Of a DNA stretch of 64,000 bases, positions 1 through 7,832 are shown piece by piece. The DNA lies in contig JAETOJ010000004.1 of assembly GCA_021768085.1 (NCBI GenBank), positions 1-64,000 of the forward strand, in the 5' to 3' direction. The stretch comes from Bacillota bacterium. GTDB lineage: Bacteria > Bacillota > Clostridia > Oscillospirales > Oscillospiraceae. Position 1 is the stretch's first letter. Each line of letters opens with the position of its first letter. The translations under genes were made by a program, and so were the position numbers. A model generated the notes under the pieces. That model made no database searches and was not told where the DNA came from. It saw only the letters and a list, made by a program, of their open reading frames with translations.

Positions 1-54
1 AAGATTGCCGAGTACATTGAAATCAACACCACCGACACCGCCGAGGCGGGCTGA
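1..54 (+). CDS. C-terminal fragment of an unidentified protein (cut by window edge)
   Basis: Frame 1 is open from the window edge to a TGA at 52-54 and reads KIAEYIEINTTDTAEAG. Only 17 residues are visible, so no family can be assigned. It is on the same strand as the restriction gene that follows and could belong to the same mobile cargo (for example an hsdM or hsdS partner), but that is a guess from position only. Confidence 0.4.
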   Translation, partial: KIAEYIEINTTDTAEAG

Positions 55-108
55 CCCCCGCCAAAAGCAAAAACCCTTTTGACAGTGTGTTTTCCTAATA
101 GGAGTTAA

Positions 109-300
109 TCATACGAATATGAAGCATCCATCCGAATTTCAGATGGGGAAATAATTGCTGGCGAGTTGCCTTCCAAATATGCAAAAATGGCAAAGAAAAA
201 AATCCTTTCAGATCAAGAATACTTTTATAATTGCTGGAACACAATGACGGACGGTTTGCAGGTTGACATAAACCATCATTACGGGTATATCAAATATTGA
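109..300 (+). pseudogene. Fragment resembling a DUF4160-type small protein, no start codon
   Basis: An open frame of 63 codons ends at TGA 298-300 and begins directly after an in-frame TAA (106-108), with no plausible start codon near its beginning. Its text (EYEASIRISDGEIIAGELP followed by a lone CW about 27 residues later) matches the layout I know from DUF4160 proteins: E-x-x-A-x-I-x-I-x-D/E-G-x-I-x-x-G-x-L-P, then a conserved Trp. DUF4160 proteins are often paired with DUF2442 partners in accessory regions. The missing N-terminus suggests a decayed gene. It is AT-richer than its neighbours, which fits recent transfer. Confidence 0.4.
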
Positions 301-322
301 TGATGTAGTATGAGGTGACACC

Positions 323-3300
323 ATGTCCAACTTCTCCTTCCTCCTTTCCGGCCCCCAATTTACCCCCTTCGCCCAAGCGGCCGTCGCAGCGGAGCAGATC
401 TACCAGATCGACCCCGCCGCCTGCATCCTGTCCTGCCGCCGGGCCATGGAAGCCGCCGTCAAATGGATGTACTCCGTGGACGGCAGCCTCACCCTGCCCG
501 TTGACAACCGGCTGGCGGCGCTCATGGACAGCGGGGATTTCCGGGGCATCGTGGGGGAGGATGTCTGGAAGCGGATGAAGTTAGTCAGGGTGCTGGGCAA
601 CCAGGCCGCCCACGGGGGCAAAAAGCTCACCCGGGAGCAGGCGGCGGTATGCCTGGAAAACCTCTACATATTCCTGGATCAGCTGGCCTATTTCTACGCC
701 AGGGACTACACCGAGGGGAAGTTCGACCCGTCCCTGCTGGACGCCACACCCGAGCCGGCCCCGGCCCCTGTGCCGGAGGTGGAGCTGGAGCGGCTGATGG
801 AGGAGAACCGCGCCCTGCGCGCCCAGCTCACCGCCCGCCGGGAGGAGCAGCAGCCCACCTATGTGCCCAAGCCGCTGGAGCTCACCGAGTACCAGACCCG
901 GAAGATCTACATTGACGCCATGCTGCTGGACGCGGGCTGGGTCGAGGGAAAGGACTGGCTCAACGAGGTGGAGCTGCCCGGTATGCCCAACAAATCCGGG
1001 GTGGGTTATGCGGACTATGTGCTCTACGACGACGCCCACCGCCCGCTGGCGGTCATCGAGGCCAAACGCACCTGCGCGGATCCGGCCAAGGGCCGCCAGC
1101 AGGCCAAGCTGTACGCCGACCTGCTGGAGCAGAAATACGGCCGCCGCCCGGTGGTGTTCCTGTCCAACGGCTTCGACACCCGCATCGACGATGGACGCTA
1201 CCCGGAGCGGAAGGTGGCCATGATCTACTCCAAGCGGGATCTGGAAAAGTGGTTTAATCTGCAAACCATGCGGACAAGCCTGAAAAACGTGGCGGTGCGC
1301 AAGGACATCGCCGGGCGGTACTACCAGGAGGGGGCCGTCAAGGCGGTGTGCGACAGCTTCGACCGCAAAAACCGCCGGAAGGCCCTGCTGGTGATGGCCA
1401 CCGGCTCGGGCAAGACCCGGACGGTGATCGCCCTGTGCGACGTGCTGCTCCGACACAGCTGGGTGAAGAACATCCTGTTCCTGGCCGACCGCAATTCACT
1501 GGTGACCCAGGCTAAGCGCAGCTTTGTCAACCTGCTGCCCGACCTGTCGGTGACCAACCTGTGCGAGGAAAAGGACAACTACGGGGCCCACTGCGTATTT
1601 TCCACCTACCAGACCATGATGAACTGCATCGACGGGGTGCGGGACGAGGCGGGCAAGCTGTTCACCTGCGGGCACTTCGATCTGGTGATCTGCGACGAGG
1701 CCCACCGCTCCATCTACAACAAGTACCGGGACATTTTTACCTGTTTTGACGCGCCGCTGGTGGGCCTCACCGCCACCCCCAAGGACGAGATTGACAAGAA
1801 CACCTACGAGATTTTCGAGCTGGAGAGCGGCGCGCCCACCTACGGCTACGAGCTGGCCCAGGCGGTGACGGACGGCTTTTTGGTGGACTTTCTCTCCGTA
1901 GAGAGCAAGCTGAAATTTCTGGAGGAGGGCATTGTCTACGACGACCTGTCCGAGGAGGACAAGGCGGCCTATGAGGACACCTTTGGCCGGGACGGCGAGG
2001 CGCCTGACCGCATTTCCTCCTCCGCGCTGAACGAGTGGGTGTTTAACGAGGACACCATCCGCAAGGCCCTCCAGCTGCTCATGGAGAGCGGCCTGAAGAT
2101 CGAATACGGCGAAAAGCTGGGCAAGACCATCATTTTTGCCAAGAACCACCATCACGCGGAGAAGATCCTGGAGGTGTTTGGTAAGGAATACCCCCATCTG
2201 ACCGGCTATGCCAAGGTCATCGACAACTACACAAACTACGCGCAAAGCGCCATTGACGAGTTCTCCGAGGCGAAGAAGCTGCCCCAGATCGCCATCTCTG
2301 TCGATATGCTGGACACCGGCATTGACGTGCCGGAGGTGCTGAACCTGGTGTTCTTCAAAAAGGTTTTGAGCCGCGCCAAGTTCTGGCAGATGATTGGCCG
2401 GGGCACCCGGCTGTGTCCGGAATTGCTGGACGGTGCGGACAAGGAGAAGTTCTATATTTTTGACCTGTGCGGAAATTTTGAGTTCTTCCGCATGAATAAG
2501 GGTAAGGCTACCGCCAATCAAATGCCCCTGCAGAGCGCCATTTTTTATCTGAAGGCCCAAATCGTCTATAAGCTCCAGGATCTGGCCTATCAGACGGAGG
2601 AGTTGATCCCCTTCCGGGCGCGGCTGGTAGAGGAGATGCTGGCAAAGGTAAACGAACTGAACCGGGAGAATTTCGCGGTGCGCCAGCATCTGCGATATGT
2701 GGAAAAATTCGCCGCTCCGAACAGTTACACCGCCCTCAGCTATGAGGACACCCTCCGCCTTCGGGACGAGGTGGCGCCGCTGCTCCAGCCCGACGTGGAC
2801 GAGGCCAGCGCCGTGCGGTTCGACGCCCTGATGTACGGCATTGAGTTGGCCTATCTGGTTGGAAAGAAATACACCAGGGCCCGCAGCGACCTATGCAAGA
2901 AAGTCAGCGGGATCGCCAGCGTAGCAGCCAACATCCCAGAGATCCGGGCCCAGTCGGAGCTGATCGAGCAGATCCTGCACACAAGCTATCTGGACACCGC
3001 CAGGATCAACGAGTTCGAGCATATCCGGGAGTGCCTGCGGGGGCTGATGAAGTATCTGCCCCGCGGCGGTGAGATTTACACCACCAACTTCACGGATGAC
3101 ATCCTGTCTGTGGCGTGGCGGGAAGCGGAGCTGGAAAATGACGATTTGAAAAACTACAAGGCCAAGGCGGAATTTTATGTCCGCCAGCATCAGGATCACG
3201 CCGCCATTGCCAAGCTGCGGGGAAACGTCCCGCTGACCGCTGAGGATGTGGACGCTTTAGAGCATATTCTTTGGAGCGAAGTGGGTACTCAGCAGGAATA

Positions 3301-3619
3301 CGAGGACTCCTGCGGCCAGAAGCCCCTGGGCGAGTTTGTCCGGGAGATCGTGGGGCTGGACATGAACGCGGCAAAGCTGGCCTTTTCAGACTATCTCAAT
3401 GACGCCAGCCTGGACAGCAGGCAGATCTATTTTGTGAACCAGATTATCGAGTACATTGTCCATAATGGCATGATGACGGATCTGTCTGTCCTCCAAGAGC
3501 CCCCGTTCACTGACCAGGGCAGTGTGGTGGAGGTGTTTACCGACCTGTCTGTTTGGCTGGGCATTCGGTCTGTGATCGACAGGATCAACTCCAATGCGCT
3601 GGGCGCAAAAAATATGTAG
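323..3619 (+). CDS. hsdR: Type I restriction enzyme R subunit (HsdR-like) with N-terminal DUF4145
   Basis: 1098 aa. Residues 1-125 look like DUF4145, a helical domain common on restriction and defence proteins. Next comes an HsdR-type PD-(D/E)xK nuclease domain (D231 in GYADYVLY; E246-A-K248 in VIEAK). The SF2 translocase follows, with Walker A MATGSGKT (K364), DEAH box at 458-461, and the LVGLTATP and QMIGRGTR motifs. The C-terminal ~350 residues are the helical HsdR tail. Such subunits cut unmodified DNA after ATP-driven translocation and need HsdM and HsdS; neither lies downstream, so partners must be left of the window or absent. Start ATG 323 follows GAGGTGACACC. Cargo of the mobile element. 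Confidence 0.88.
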   Translation: MSNFSFLLSGPQFTPFAQAAVAAEQIYQIDPAACILSCRRAMEAAVKWMYSVDGSLTLPVDNRLAALMDSGDFRGIVGEDVWKRMKLVRVLGNQAAHGGKKLTREQAAVCLENLYIFLDQLAYFYARDYTEGKFDPSLLDATPEPAPAPVPEVELERLMEENRALRAQLTARREEQQPTYVPKPLELTEYQTRKIYIDAMLLDAGWVEGKDWLNEVELPGMPNKSGVGYADYVLYDDAHRPLAVIEAKRTCADPAKGRQQAKLYADLLEQKYGRRPVVFLSNGFDTRIDDGRYPERKVAMIYSKRDLEKWFNLQTMRTSLKNVAVRKDIAGRYYQEGAVKAVCDSFDRKNRRKALLVMATGSGKTRTVIALCDVLLRHSWVKNILFLADRNSLVTQAKRSFVNLLPDLSVTNLCEEKDNYGAHCVFSTYQTMMNCIDGVRDEAGKLFTCGHFDLVICDEAHRSIYNKYRDIFTCFDAPLVGLTATPKDEIDKNTYEIFELESGAPTYGYELAQAVTDGFLVDFLSVESKLKFLEEGIVYDDLSEEDKAAYEDTFGRDGEAPDRISSSALNEWVFNEDTIRKALQLLMESGLKIEYGEKLGKTIIFAKNHHHAEKILEVFGKEYPHLTGYAKVIDNYTNYAQSAIDEFSEAKKLPQIAISVDMLDTGIDVPEVLNLVFFKKVLSRAKFWQMIGRGTRLCPELLDGADKEKFYIFDLCGNFEFFRMNKGKATANQMPLQSAIFYLKAQIVYKLQDLAYQTEELIPFRARLVEEMLAKVNELNRENFAVRQHLRYVEKFAAPNSYTALSYEDTLRLRDEVAPLLQPDVDEASAVRFDALMYGIELAYLVGKKYTRARSDLCKKVSGIASVAANIPEIRAQSELIEQILHTSYLDTARINEFEHIRECLRGLMKYLPRGGEIYTTNFTDDILSVAWREAELENDDLKNYKAKAEFYVRQHQDHAAIAKLRGNVPLTAEDVDALEHILWSEVGTQQEYEDSCGQKPLGEFVREIVGLDMNAAKLAFSDYLNDASLDSRQIYFVNQIIEYIVHNGMMTDLSVLQEPPFTDQGSVVEVFTDLSVWLGIRSVIDRINSNALGAKNM

Positions 3620-3670
3620 CTATTTCCCGTGGACTGTGCTATTGTGTCATGCTGACAGGAGGCGGGACAC

Positions 3671-3952
3671 ATGAACGAAACACTGAAAAATCTCTACGCT
3701 CGATTCTATACGCCACCGGCTGAGTCCGAAACCAAACGGGAAATTGAGGACGCGCACCGTCAGCTCATCCAGAGGCTGGACAAGCCAGAGCGGAGGCTGA
3801 TCCTGCGTATCATTGACGCGAAAGACCGTGCTGCTGAGACACGTTCTATCGACAGTTTCATCTGCGGTTTTGAACTGGCGTGGAAGTTGTCCGCTGAGCT
3901 GAACTTATATGATGAAACCCATCCAACCGATGCGGTTGGACGGGTTCTTTGA
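3671..3952 (+). CDS. DUF6809-type small helical protein
   Basis: 93 aa, all-helical and charged. It has the pattern of DUF6809 proteins (NLYARFYTPP near the start, a central ...ERRLILRIIDAKD helix, then SFICGFELAWKL), a family I know mainly from clostridial mobile elements and prophages; its function is unknown. A strong ribosome-binding site (ACAGGAGGCGGG) precedes ATG 3671. It sits 51 bp after hsdR and could be co-transcribed. The last codons form a terminator-like hairpin (3916-3946), so gene end and transcript end coincide. Confidence 0.65.
   Translation: MNETLKNLYARFYTPPAESETKREIEDAHRQLIQRLDKPERRLILRIIDAKDRAAETRSIDSFICGFELAWKLSAELNLYDETHPTDAVGRVL
3916..3950 (+). terminator. Terminator-like hairpin inside the 3' end of the DUF6809 gene
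   Basis: AACCC-A-TCCAACC (3916-3928) pairs with GGTTGGA-C-GGGTT (3934-3946) around a 5-nt loop with one A/C mismatch, followed by CTTTGATC. The stem lies wholly inside the last codons. The T-tract is weak, so termination may be partial. Confidence 0.5.
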
Positions 3953-3996
3953 TCATGGAACTGCTATGTATGTCGGAACCTGTCGAACGATTTTTC

Positions 3997-4025
3997 GTGA
4001 CAAATTTTGTCGGCAGGAATATACT
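3997..4025 (+). promoter_or_regulatory. Sigma-A promoter for the sigma-like regulator
   Basis: GTGACA (3997-4002), a 17-bp spacer and TATACT (4020-4025). Transcription would begin near 4032, giving an untranslated leader of about 187 nt before ATG 4219. Confidence 0.6.
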
Positions 4026-4031
4026 ACCAAA

Positions 4032-4218
4032 TAGGCGGAAGCCAATATCTGCAGCTTTCCGGTGAGGTTCACACCGACGTGTGACCTCTGACATTCATGG
4101 GCCGTACAGGGCATTTGAACCCTGCTGTACGTTGAAATATCCATGAGTGCTCCACAGTATTTGGCGCTGTGCCGGCAGCGCGGGTGTGCGCCTTTCCGTG
4201 TGAGCGGAAAGGACATCT
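4032..4218 (+). promoter_or_regulatory. Structured leader with a hairpin-buried ribosome-binding site
   Basis: The non-coding stretch between the DUF6809 gene and the regulator holds four consecutive hairpins. They are GAGGTTCACAC/GTGTGACCTC (4064-4088, one bulge), CGTACAG/CTGTACG (4103-4131), GCGCTG/CAGCGC (4164-4181), and CCTTTCCG/CGGAAAGG (4191-4212). The last is a perfect 8-bp stem whose 3' arm is the ribosome-binding site of the gene at 4219, so the start should be poorly accessible unless the stem opens. It belongs to no riboswitch class I recognise. Confidence 0.5.
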
Positions 4219-4605
4219 ATGAACGACACAGTCGTTACTTATCAAGGCCAGCAAGTATCAGTGCCAAAGGAGGTCGCAGACTTTTTAGAGCGGGACCGCC
4301 GCCGTATGTGGGCGCAGTACAAGCGGGATCAAAGGCATCTGAGTAGAAGGAATTTTGAAATGGTGCTGTCCGGCTATGGGGACGCCTCGCGCGTGACGGA
4401 GGACACCGCTCTGAAGAACCTCCAGCTTGAAACACTGCGGGAAACCGTGGACGGACTGGATGAACGGGATCGCAGATTGATCTCCCTCCGGTATGATGAG
4501 GAATTGTCTATGGAGGAGATCGGCAGGCGCTTAGGTGTATCCAGGATGGCCATCTCAAAGCGGCTGAGAACGCTGAACCGAAAATTGAACCGCGCTGTCA
4601 ACTGA
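4219..4605 (+). CDS. Sigma-70 region-4-like DNA-binding protein
   Basis: 128 aa. The C-terminal ~60 residues are a sigma-70 region 4 (RDRRLISLRYDEELSMEEIG, then RRLGVSRMAISKRL as recognition helices). The N-terminal half is charged and helical with no recognisable region 2, so it is unlikely to act as a complete sigma factor. Proteins of this shape are common regulators in conjugative and mobilizable elements of Firmicutes. ATG 4219 is set by AGGA at the end of a hairpin that hides the site. The last seven codons plus stop are the left arm of the terminator at 4581-4624. Confidence 0.8.
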   Translation: MNDTVVTYQGQQVSVPKEVADFLERDRRRMWAQYKRDQRHLSRRNFEMVLSGYGDASRVTEDTALKNLQLETLRETVDGLDERDRRLISLRYDEELSMEEIGRRLGVSRMAISKRLRTLNRKLNRAVN

Positions 4606-4624
4606 CAGCGCGGTTCAATTTTTT
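4581..4624 (+). terminator. Perfect 20-bp terminator overlapping a gene end
   Basis: The arm at 4581-4600 is the exact reverse complement of 4603-4622, followed by T residues. The left arm encodes the regulator's last residues (KLNRAV) and the stop codon sits at the start of the right arm. Confidence 0.85.
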
Positions 4625-4635
4625 GCTTCCAATGG

Positions 4636-4665
4636 TTTACAAACTGTTTTTGAGTGTCCTATACA
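4636..4665 (+). promoter_or_regulatory. Possible promoter for the RepA-like gene
   Basis: TTTACA (4636-4641), an 18-bp spacer and TATACA (4660-4665), just after the preceding terminator and 45 bp before ATG 4711. Confidence 0.4.
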
Positions 4666-4710
4666 AGTGAGGGGACGATCCTCTCAATACACATAGAAGG
4701 AGGATAGCAC

Positions 4711-5751
4711 ATGAATAACGCAATTTCAAACCGCCTGCCCACCATCGACGGCGAGACGCTGATGAGCAAACCGCTCCAGCCGCTGAACTTTGTGGTGGAC
4801 ACGCTGATCTCCCAGGGCCTGCACATCCTGGCCGGGTCGCCCAAGGTGGGCAAATCCTGGCTGGCGCTGTGGCTGGCCGTCACCGTGGCTAAAGGGGAAC
4901 CCGTCTGGGGCCTGCCGGTGAAGCAGGGTACTACGCTGTACCTCTGCCTGGAGGACTCCCAGCTCCGTATCCAGAACCGGCTGTTCGATGTAACGGAGGA
5001 CGCGCCGCCCAACGTACACTTCTGCACCGAGAGCCGCATCCTGGGTGATGGGCTGGAGGAGCAACTCCGGCAGTTTCTGATGGAGCATCCGGACACCTCA
5101 CTGATCATCATCGACACACTCCAGATGATCCGGGGCACAACCTACGACAACACCTACGCCAACGATTACCGCGACCTGTCCGCGCTGAAAAGGCTCGCCG
5201 ACGCCCACGGTATCGCCATCCTGCTGATCCACCATCTGCGAAAGGAAAAGGCAGACGATGTGTTCAATCGCATCTCCGGCACCACCGCCATCAGCGGTGC
5301 GGTGGACGCCAGCTTTACGTTGGTGGAGGAGCAGCGCGGCAGCGGCAGGGCGCGGCTGTCCTGCATTGGCAGGGACATCGAATACCGGGAACTGGAGCTG
5401 CGCCGCAACGCCGACAACGTGTGGGAGGTGGCGGCGGACAGCTACCAGCAACCGGAGCTGCTGGGCGGCCGCATCATCTTTCTCCTCTCTGAATTGCTGC
5501 GCGGCAGCCCGGAATTTATCGGCACTCCCACCGAGCTGGCCCAGCGCATCGACCCTGACGGTAAGGAGAGCGTGACGCCGAAAAACGTGTCCCGCAAAAT
5601 TCTGCAAAGCGTTGCGGCCCTAAGAGAAATTGGTATCACGGCGGTGGTGCGGAGAAGCAACGGAAAGCGGCTGATCGAGCTTCGCCGTGCCGGTAGTGCC
5701 AGTAACGCCGGGGCCGGAACCATCGTCCCTGTCGACCCTCTGGCCATGTGA
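4711..5751 (+). CDS. RepA-like AAA (RecA-fold) ATPase
   Basis: 346 aa. Walker A GSPKVGKS with K48, a Walker-B-like LIIIDTLQMI around residue 135, and a sensor region with ILLIHHLRKE and SGTTAISGAVDASF are typical of AAA_25 / hexameric RepA helicases of mobilizable plasmids and elements. The C-terminal ~90 residues look like a winged-helix tail. It probably acts in replication of the excised element. A strong site (GAAGGAGGATAGCAC) fixes ATG 4711. It opens the replication/mobilization block that continues with mobC. Confidence 0.8.
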   Translation: MNNAISNRLPTIDGETLMSKPLQPLNFVVDTLISQGLHILAGSPKVGKSWLALWLAVTVAKGEPVWGLPVKQGTTLYLCLEDSQLRIQNRLFDVTEDAPPNVHFCTESRILGDGLEEQLRQFLMEHPDTSLIIIDTLQMIRGTTYDNTYANDYRDLSALKRLADAHGIAILLIHHLRKEKADDVFNRISGTTAISGAVDASFTLVEEQRGSGRARLSCIGRDIEYRELELRRNADNVWEVAADSYQQPELLGGRIIFLLSELLRGSPEFIGTPTELAQRIDPDGKESVTPKNVSRKILQSVAALREIGITAVVRRSNGKRLIELRRAGSASNAGAGTIVPVDPLAM

Positions 5752-6083
5752 CCGCCGTGTTGGCCCGTGTGGGGGCTCCATGTCCGCTCTTGCGGCGCGG
5801 GACGGGAATGTACCCACGGAGCAAGCACGGGCACGCTGTGCGCCCTTTGTGGGCCGTCCGTGGGGAGCACCAACGGGGGCCCCCGCAAAGCCGCCCTTTG
5901 GCTTTGTGGGGAGAGGAGGAAGGAATGGAGCGTGCGAAGTCCTCGCCGCAGGCGGGGACGCAGCGGAGCGGAATTTCTTCCGACGATGCCAGCATCGCGT
6001 TTGTCTGGACGTCGGCTTCCGCCGCCGCCCCGCCAAACACAAAAGTGGGGCGCTGCCCCATACCCCGTATCACAGGAGGAAGC
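5752..6083 (+). other. Non-coding stretch before mobC (expected oriT position)
   Basis: 332 bp without a credible gene; frames across it are shadows of a GC-rich repeat. It contains the first copy of the dispersed repeat (5875-5986) and a small GGGGC/GCCCC hairpin near 6046-6058. In mobilizable elements oriT usually lies directly upstream of mobC/relaxase genes, so this is where it should be. No nick site can be named from sequence alone. Confidence 0.4.
5875..5986 (+). repeat. Dispersed 110-bp GC-rich repeat, copy 1
   Basis: It begins GGGGGCCCCCGCAAAGCC and ends TTCTTCCGACGA. The core hairpin CCCCGCAAAGCC/GGCTTTGTGGGG has one G-U pair and is followed by GAGAGGAGGAAGGAATGGAG and a CTCGCC/GGCGGGG hairpin. 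It is nearly identical to 7833-7944 and related to 44097-44206. Confidence 0.85.
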
Positions 6084-6401
6084 ATGAACAAAGACGCGAA
6101 ACTCAGCATCCGCATCTCCACGGGAGATCTGGAGCAAATCAAGGGCAGGGCAAAGCAGGCCCGGATGTCCCAGAGCGACTATATCACCCACTGCTGCCTG
6201 GGCCGGCAGGTGGTGGTGATTGAGGATCTAAAAGAAGTCGCCAAGCAGCTCCGGGCCATCGGCAACAATCTGAACCGGATTACAGTGCTGGCCAACATGG
6301 GCCGGATCAGCACGGTGGGCCTGAACCGCACGGCGGAGGAACTGGCCGGCATCAGCGCCTCCCTGCGGGAGCTTCAGGAGCGCAGGAGGTGGAGGCCATA
6401 G
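6084..6401 (+). CDS. mobC: MobC-like relaxosome accessory protein
   Basis: 105 aa. A ribbon-helix-helix-like N-terminus (KLSIRISTGDLEQIKGRAKQ, then ARMSQSDYIT) is followed by the MobC hallmark AKQLRAIGNNLNRITVLANM (about residues 53-72). MobC proteins bind oriT and help the relaxase open the nick site. CACAGGAGGAAGC gives a strong start at ATG 6084. The 3' end overlaps the relaxase GTG start (6389) by 13 bp, implying translational coupling. Confidence 0.88.
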   Translation: MNKDAKLSIRISTGDLEQIKGRAKQARMSQSDYITHCCLGRQVVVIEDLKEVAKQLRAIGNNLNRITVLANMGRISTVGLNRTAEELAGISASLRELQERRRWRP

Positions 6402-7756
6402 CCATCGTCCACTTTGTCAACTATCCCAAGGGCCAAAACCGCGCGTGTATGGCTGGGGTAATGCGCTACACGGGGCAGGCGGAAAAAACCAGGTGGGGGG
6501 ATCGCCAACTGGTGAGCGGGGTCAACTGCCGCCCGGAAAGTGCCTACGACGACTTCCTGTGCACCAAGCTGCTCTACCACAAGGAGGGAGGCACCCTGTT
6601 CTATCATCTGGTGCAGTCCTTCCCCGCGGGGGAGCAGGTTGACCCGGCCACCGCCCACGCCGCCGCCTTAAAGCTGGCGGAATATTTCCAGGGACGGGAG
6701 GTGCTGGTGTGTACCCACACAGATCGGGATCACATCCACTCCCACCTGCTGGTGAACAGCGTCAGCTTCGAGGATGGAAAAAAGCTCCACACCGGCAAAC
6801 GGGAGCTGGCGGAGCTGCGCCAACGCAACGATGCGGTGTGCGCCGCCCTGGGTCTGCCGGTGTTCCAGCCGAACCCGGCGCGCAGGCCGCGGCCCATGTC
6901 CGACGCCGAGTACCGTTCCGCCGCCAGGGGCGAGAGCTGGAAATTCCAGACCATGAACGCCATCGACCGGTGCATGAAGCGGGCGGCTAACCGGGATGAA
7001 TTTATCCGCGAGATGGAGCGCCTGGGCTATGGCGTGCGCTGGGAGGCAGGGCGGCAGAATATCACCTACACCCATCCCAGCGGGAAAAAGGTGCGTGACC
7101 GCAAGCTCCTGGAGGAAAAATATTTAAAGGAGCGGATGGAACGTGAATTTGAACTCAGACAGCAGGCAATCGCTGGAGGAATTGAAACGGCGCAACGATG
7201 TGCCGCCCGAAGCCCCGAAGCCGCAGAGCGCGGAGGGGAGTACCCATCCCACGATGGAGGAGTGGCAGGAGCTGCACCGGATGCTGTGGGCCATGGGCGA
7301 GATGCTGGGCACGCAGACCGTGATCCTGGAGGAGCTGTCCAACCACCTGTCCACGCTGACAGTGCTGAACACGATGGGCAGCGATGCGGAGATCTGCCGC
7401 AGTTCAATGGAACAGATGCATCGGGACACGGAGACGATCCGGAAGCTGCTGGAGCGGGAGGCACAGCAACGGGAACAGGCTGGGAAGAAGAACGGGCGGC
7501 GTTTTTCGCCTCGCTGGCCCAGCGTCCAGCTGGCCCCGTTCGAGCCTGGGTGGCTGTTCCTGCCGTTGGGCTTGGCGCTGTTGCTGGGGCTGCTATTGAT
7601 CTCGGCGCGGCTCTGGAGCGGGATCAGCGTCCTGTTTACGTGACCCGGCCCCACAGCGAGAGCAAGGCCCTCCGCCGTGAGCGGGAAAAGAAAGTTGCCG
7701 CCGGCCACAAGGCGGATGACCACGAGGACGAACCAACCTATCAACAAACGATGTAG
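6389..7756 (+). CDS. MobP-type relaxase (mobilization nuclease)
   Basis: 455 aa, GTG start placed by AGGAG at 6376-6380. The nuclease domain carries the three-histidine motif HTDRDHIHSH (H115, H117, H119) that holds the metal, and a candidate catalytic Tyr27 in GVMRYTG. It would nick oriT and pilot the strand in transfer driven by a helper element. Residues ~252-418 are odd: low-complexity G/A/P/D-rich text with poor third-position G/C, because another frame (7143-7643) is the better coding frame there. Normal coding bias returns for the last ~38 residues, ending DDHEDEPTYQQTM. I read this as a real full-length relaxase with an embedded second gene, not a frameshift. Confidence 0.85.
   Translation: MEAIAIVHFVNYPKGQNRACMAGVMRYTGQAEKTRWGDRQLVSGVNCRPESAYDDFLCTKLLYHKEGGTLFYHLVQSFPAGEQVDPATAHAAALKLAEYFQGREVLVCTHTDRDHIHSHLLVNSVSFEDGKKLHTGKRELAELRQRNDAVCAALGLPVFQPNPARRPRPMSDAEYRSAARGESWKFQTMNAIDRCMKRAANRDEFIREMERLGYGVRWEAGRQNITYTHPSGKKVRDRKLLEEKYLKERMEREFELRQQAIAGGIETAQRCAARSPEAAERGGEYPSHDGGVAGAAPDAVGHGRDAGHADRDPGGAVQPPVHADSAEHDGQRCGDLPQFNGTDASGHGDDPEAAGAGGTATGTGWEEERAAFFASLAQRPAGPVRAWVAVPAVGLGAVAGAAIDLGAALERDQRPVYVTRPHSESKALRREREKKVAAGHKADDHEDEPTYQQTM
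7143..7643 (+). CDS. MobB-like protein nested inside the relaxase gene, C-terminal membrane anchor
   Basis: 166 aa in the +1 frame relative to the relaxase. GTG 7143 follows AAAGGAG (7126-7132) by 10 nt. Across this interval the frame has the host-like G/C third positions that the relaxase frame lacks. Residues ~40-115 look like an amphipathic or coiled-coil region (MEEWQELHRMLWAMGEMLG, later DTETIRKLLEREAQQ). The C-terminus carries one hydrophobic segment, LFLPLGLALLLGLLLI. The layout resembles RSF1010, where mobB lies in another frame inside mobA and is membrane-linked. Similarity by arrangement only; no homologue was checked. Confidence 0.72.
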   Translation: MNLNSDSRQSLEELKRRNDVPPEAPKPQSAEGSTHPTMEEWQELHRMLWAMGEMLGTQTVILEELSNHLSTLTVLNTMGSDAEICRSSMEQMHRDTETIRKLLEREAQQREQAGKKNGRRFSPRWPSVQLAPFEPGWLFLPLGLALLLGLLLISARLWSGISVLFT

Positions 7757-7832
7757 ATCCCGCAGGCGTGGGGGGAAAGGAGCGGCCTATTGACAAGCGT
7801 ATCATTCAGGTAAAATATGGGAACCCTGTTAT

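Noticed and set aside
4090-4140. tRNA-like structure in the leader before the region-4 regulator
   Set aside because: CGTACAG..CTGTACG resembles one arm, but no acceptor stem, anticodon loop or GTTC T-loop can be assembled around it.
5687-6401. Long + strand frames across 5687-6223 and 5748-6401 that look like proteins
   Set aside because: They read through the GC-rich repeat at 5875-5986; the same translated text recurs at the second repeat copy. Only the mobC frame from ATG 6084 has a ribosome-binding site and family motifs.
7143-7756. A frameshift error that would truncate the relaxase
   Set aside because: The relaxase frame is open throughout and resumes good coding bias with a family-like end (DDHEDEPTYQQTM). 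The alternative frame has its own start signal and stop. Overlapping genes explain this better than a sequencing error.
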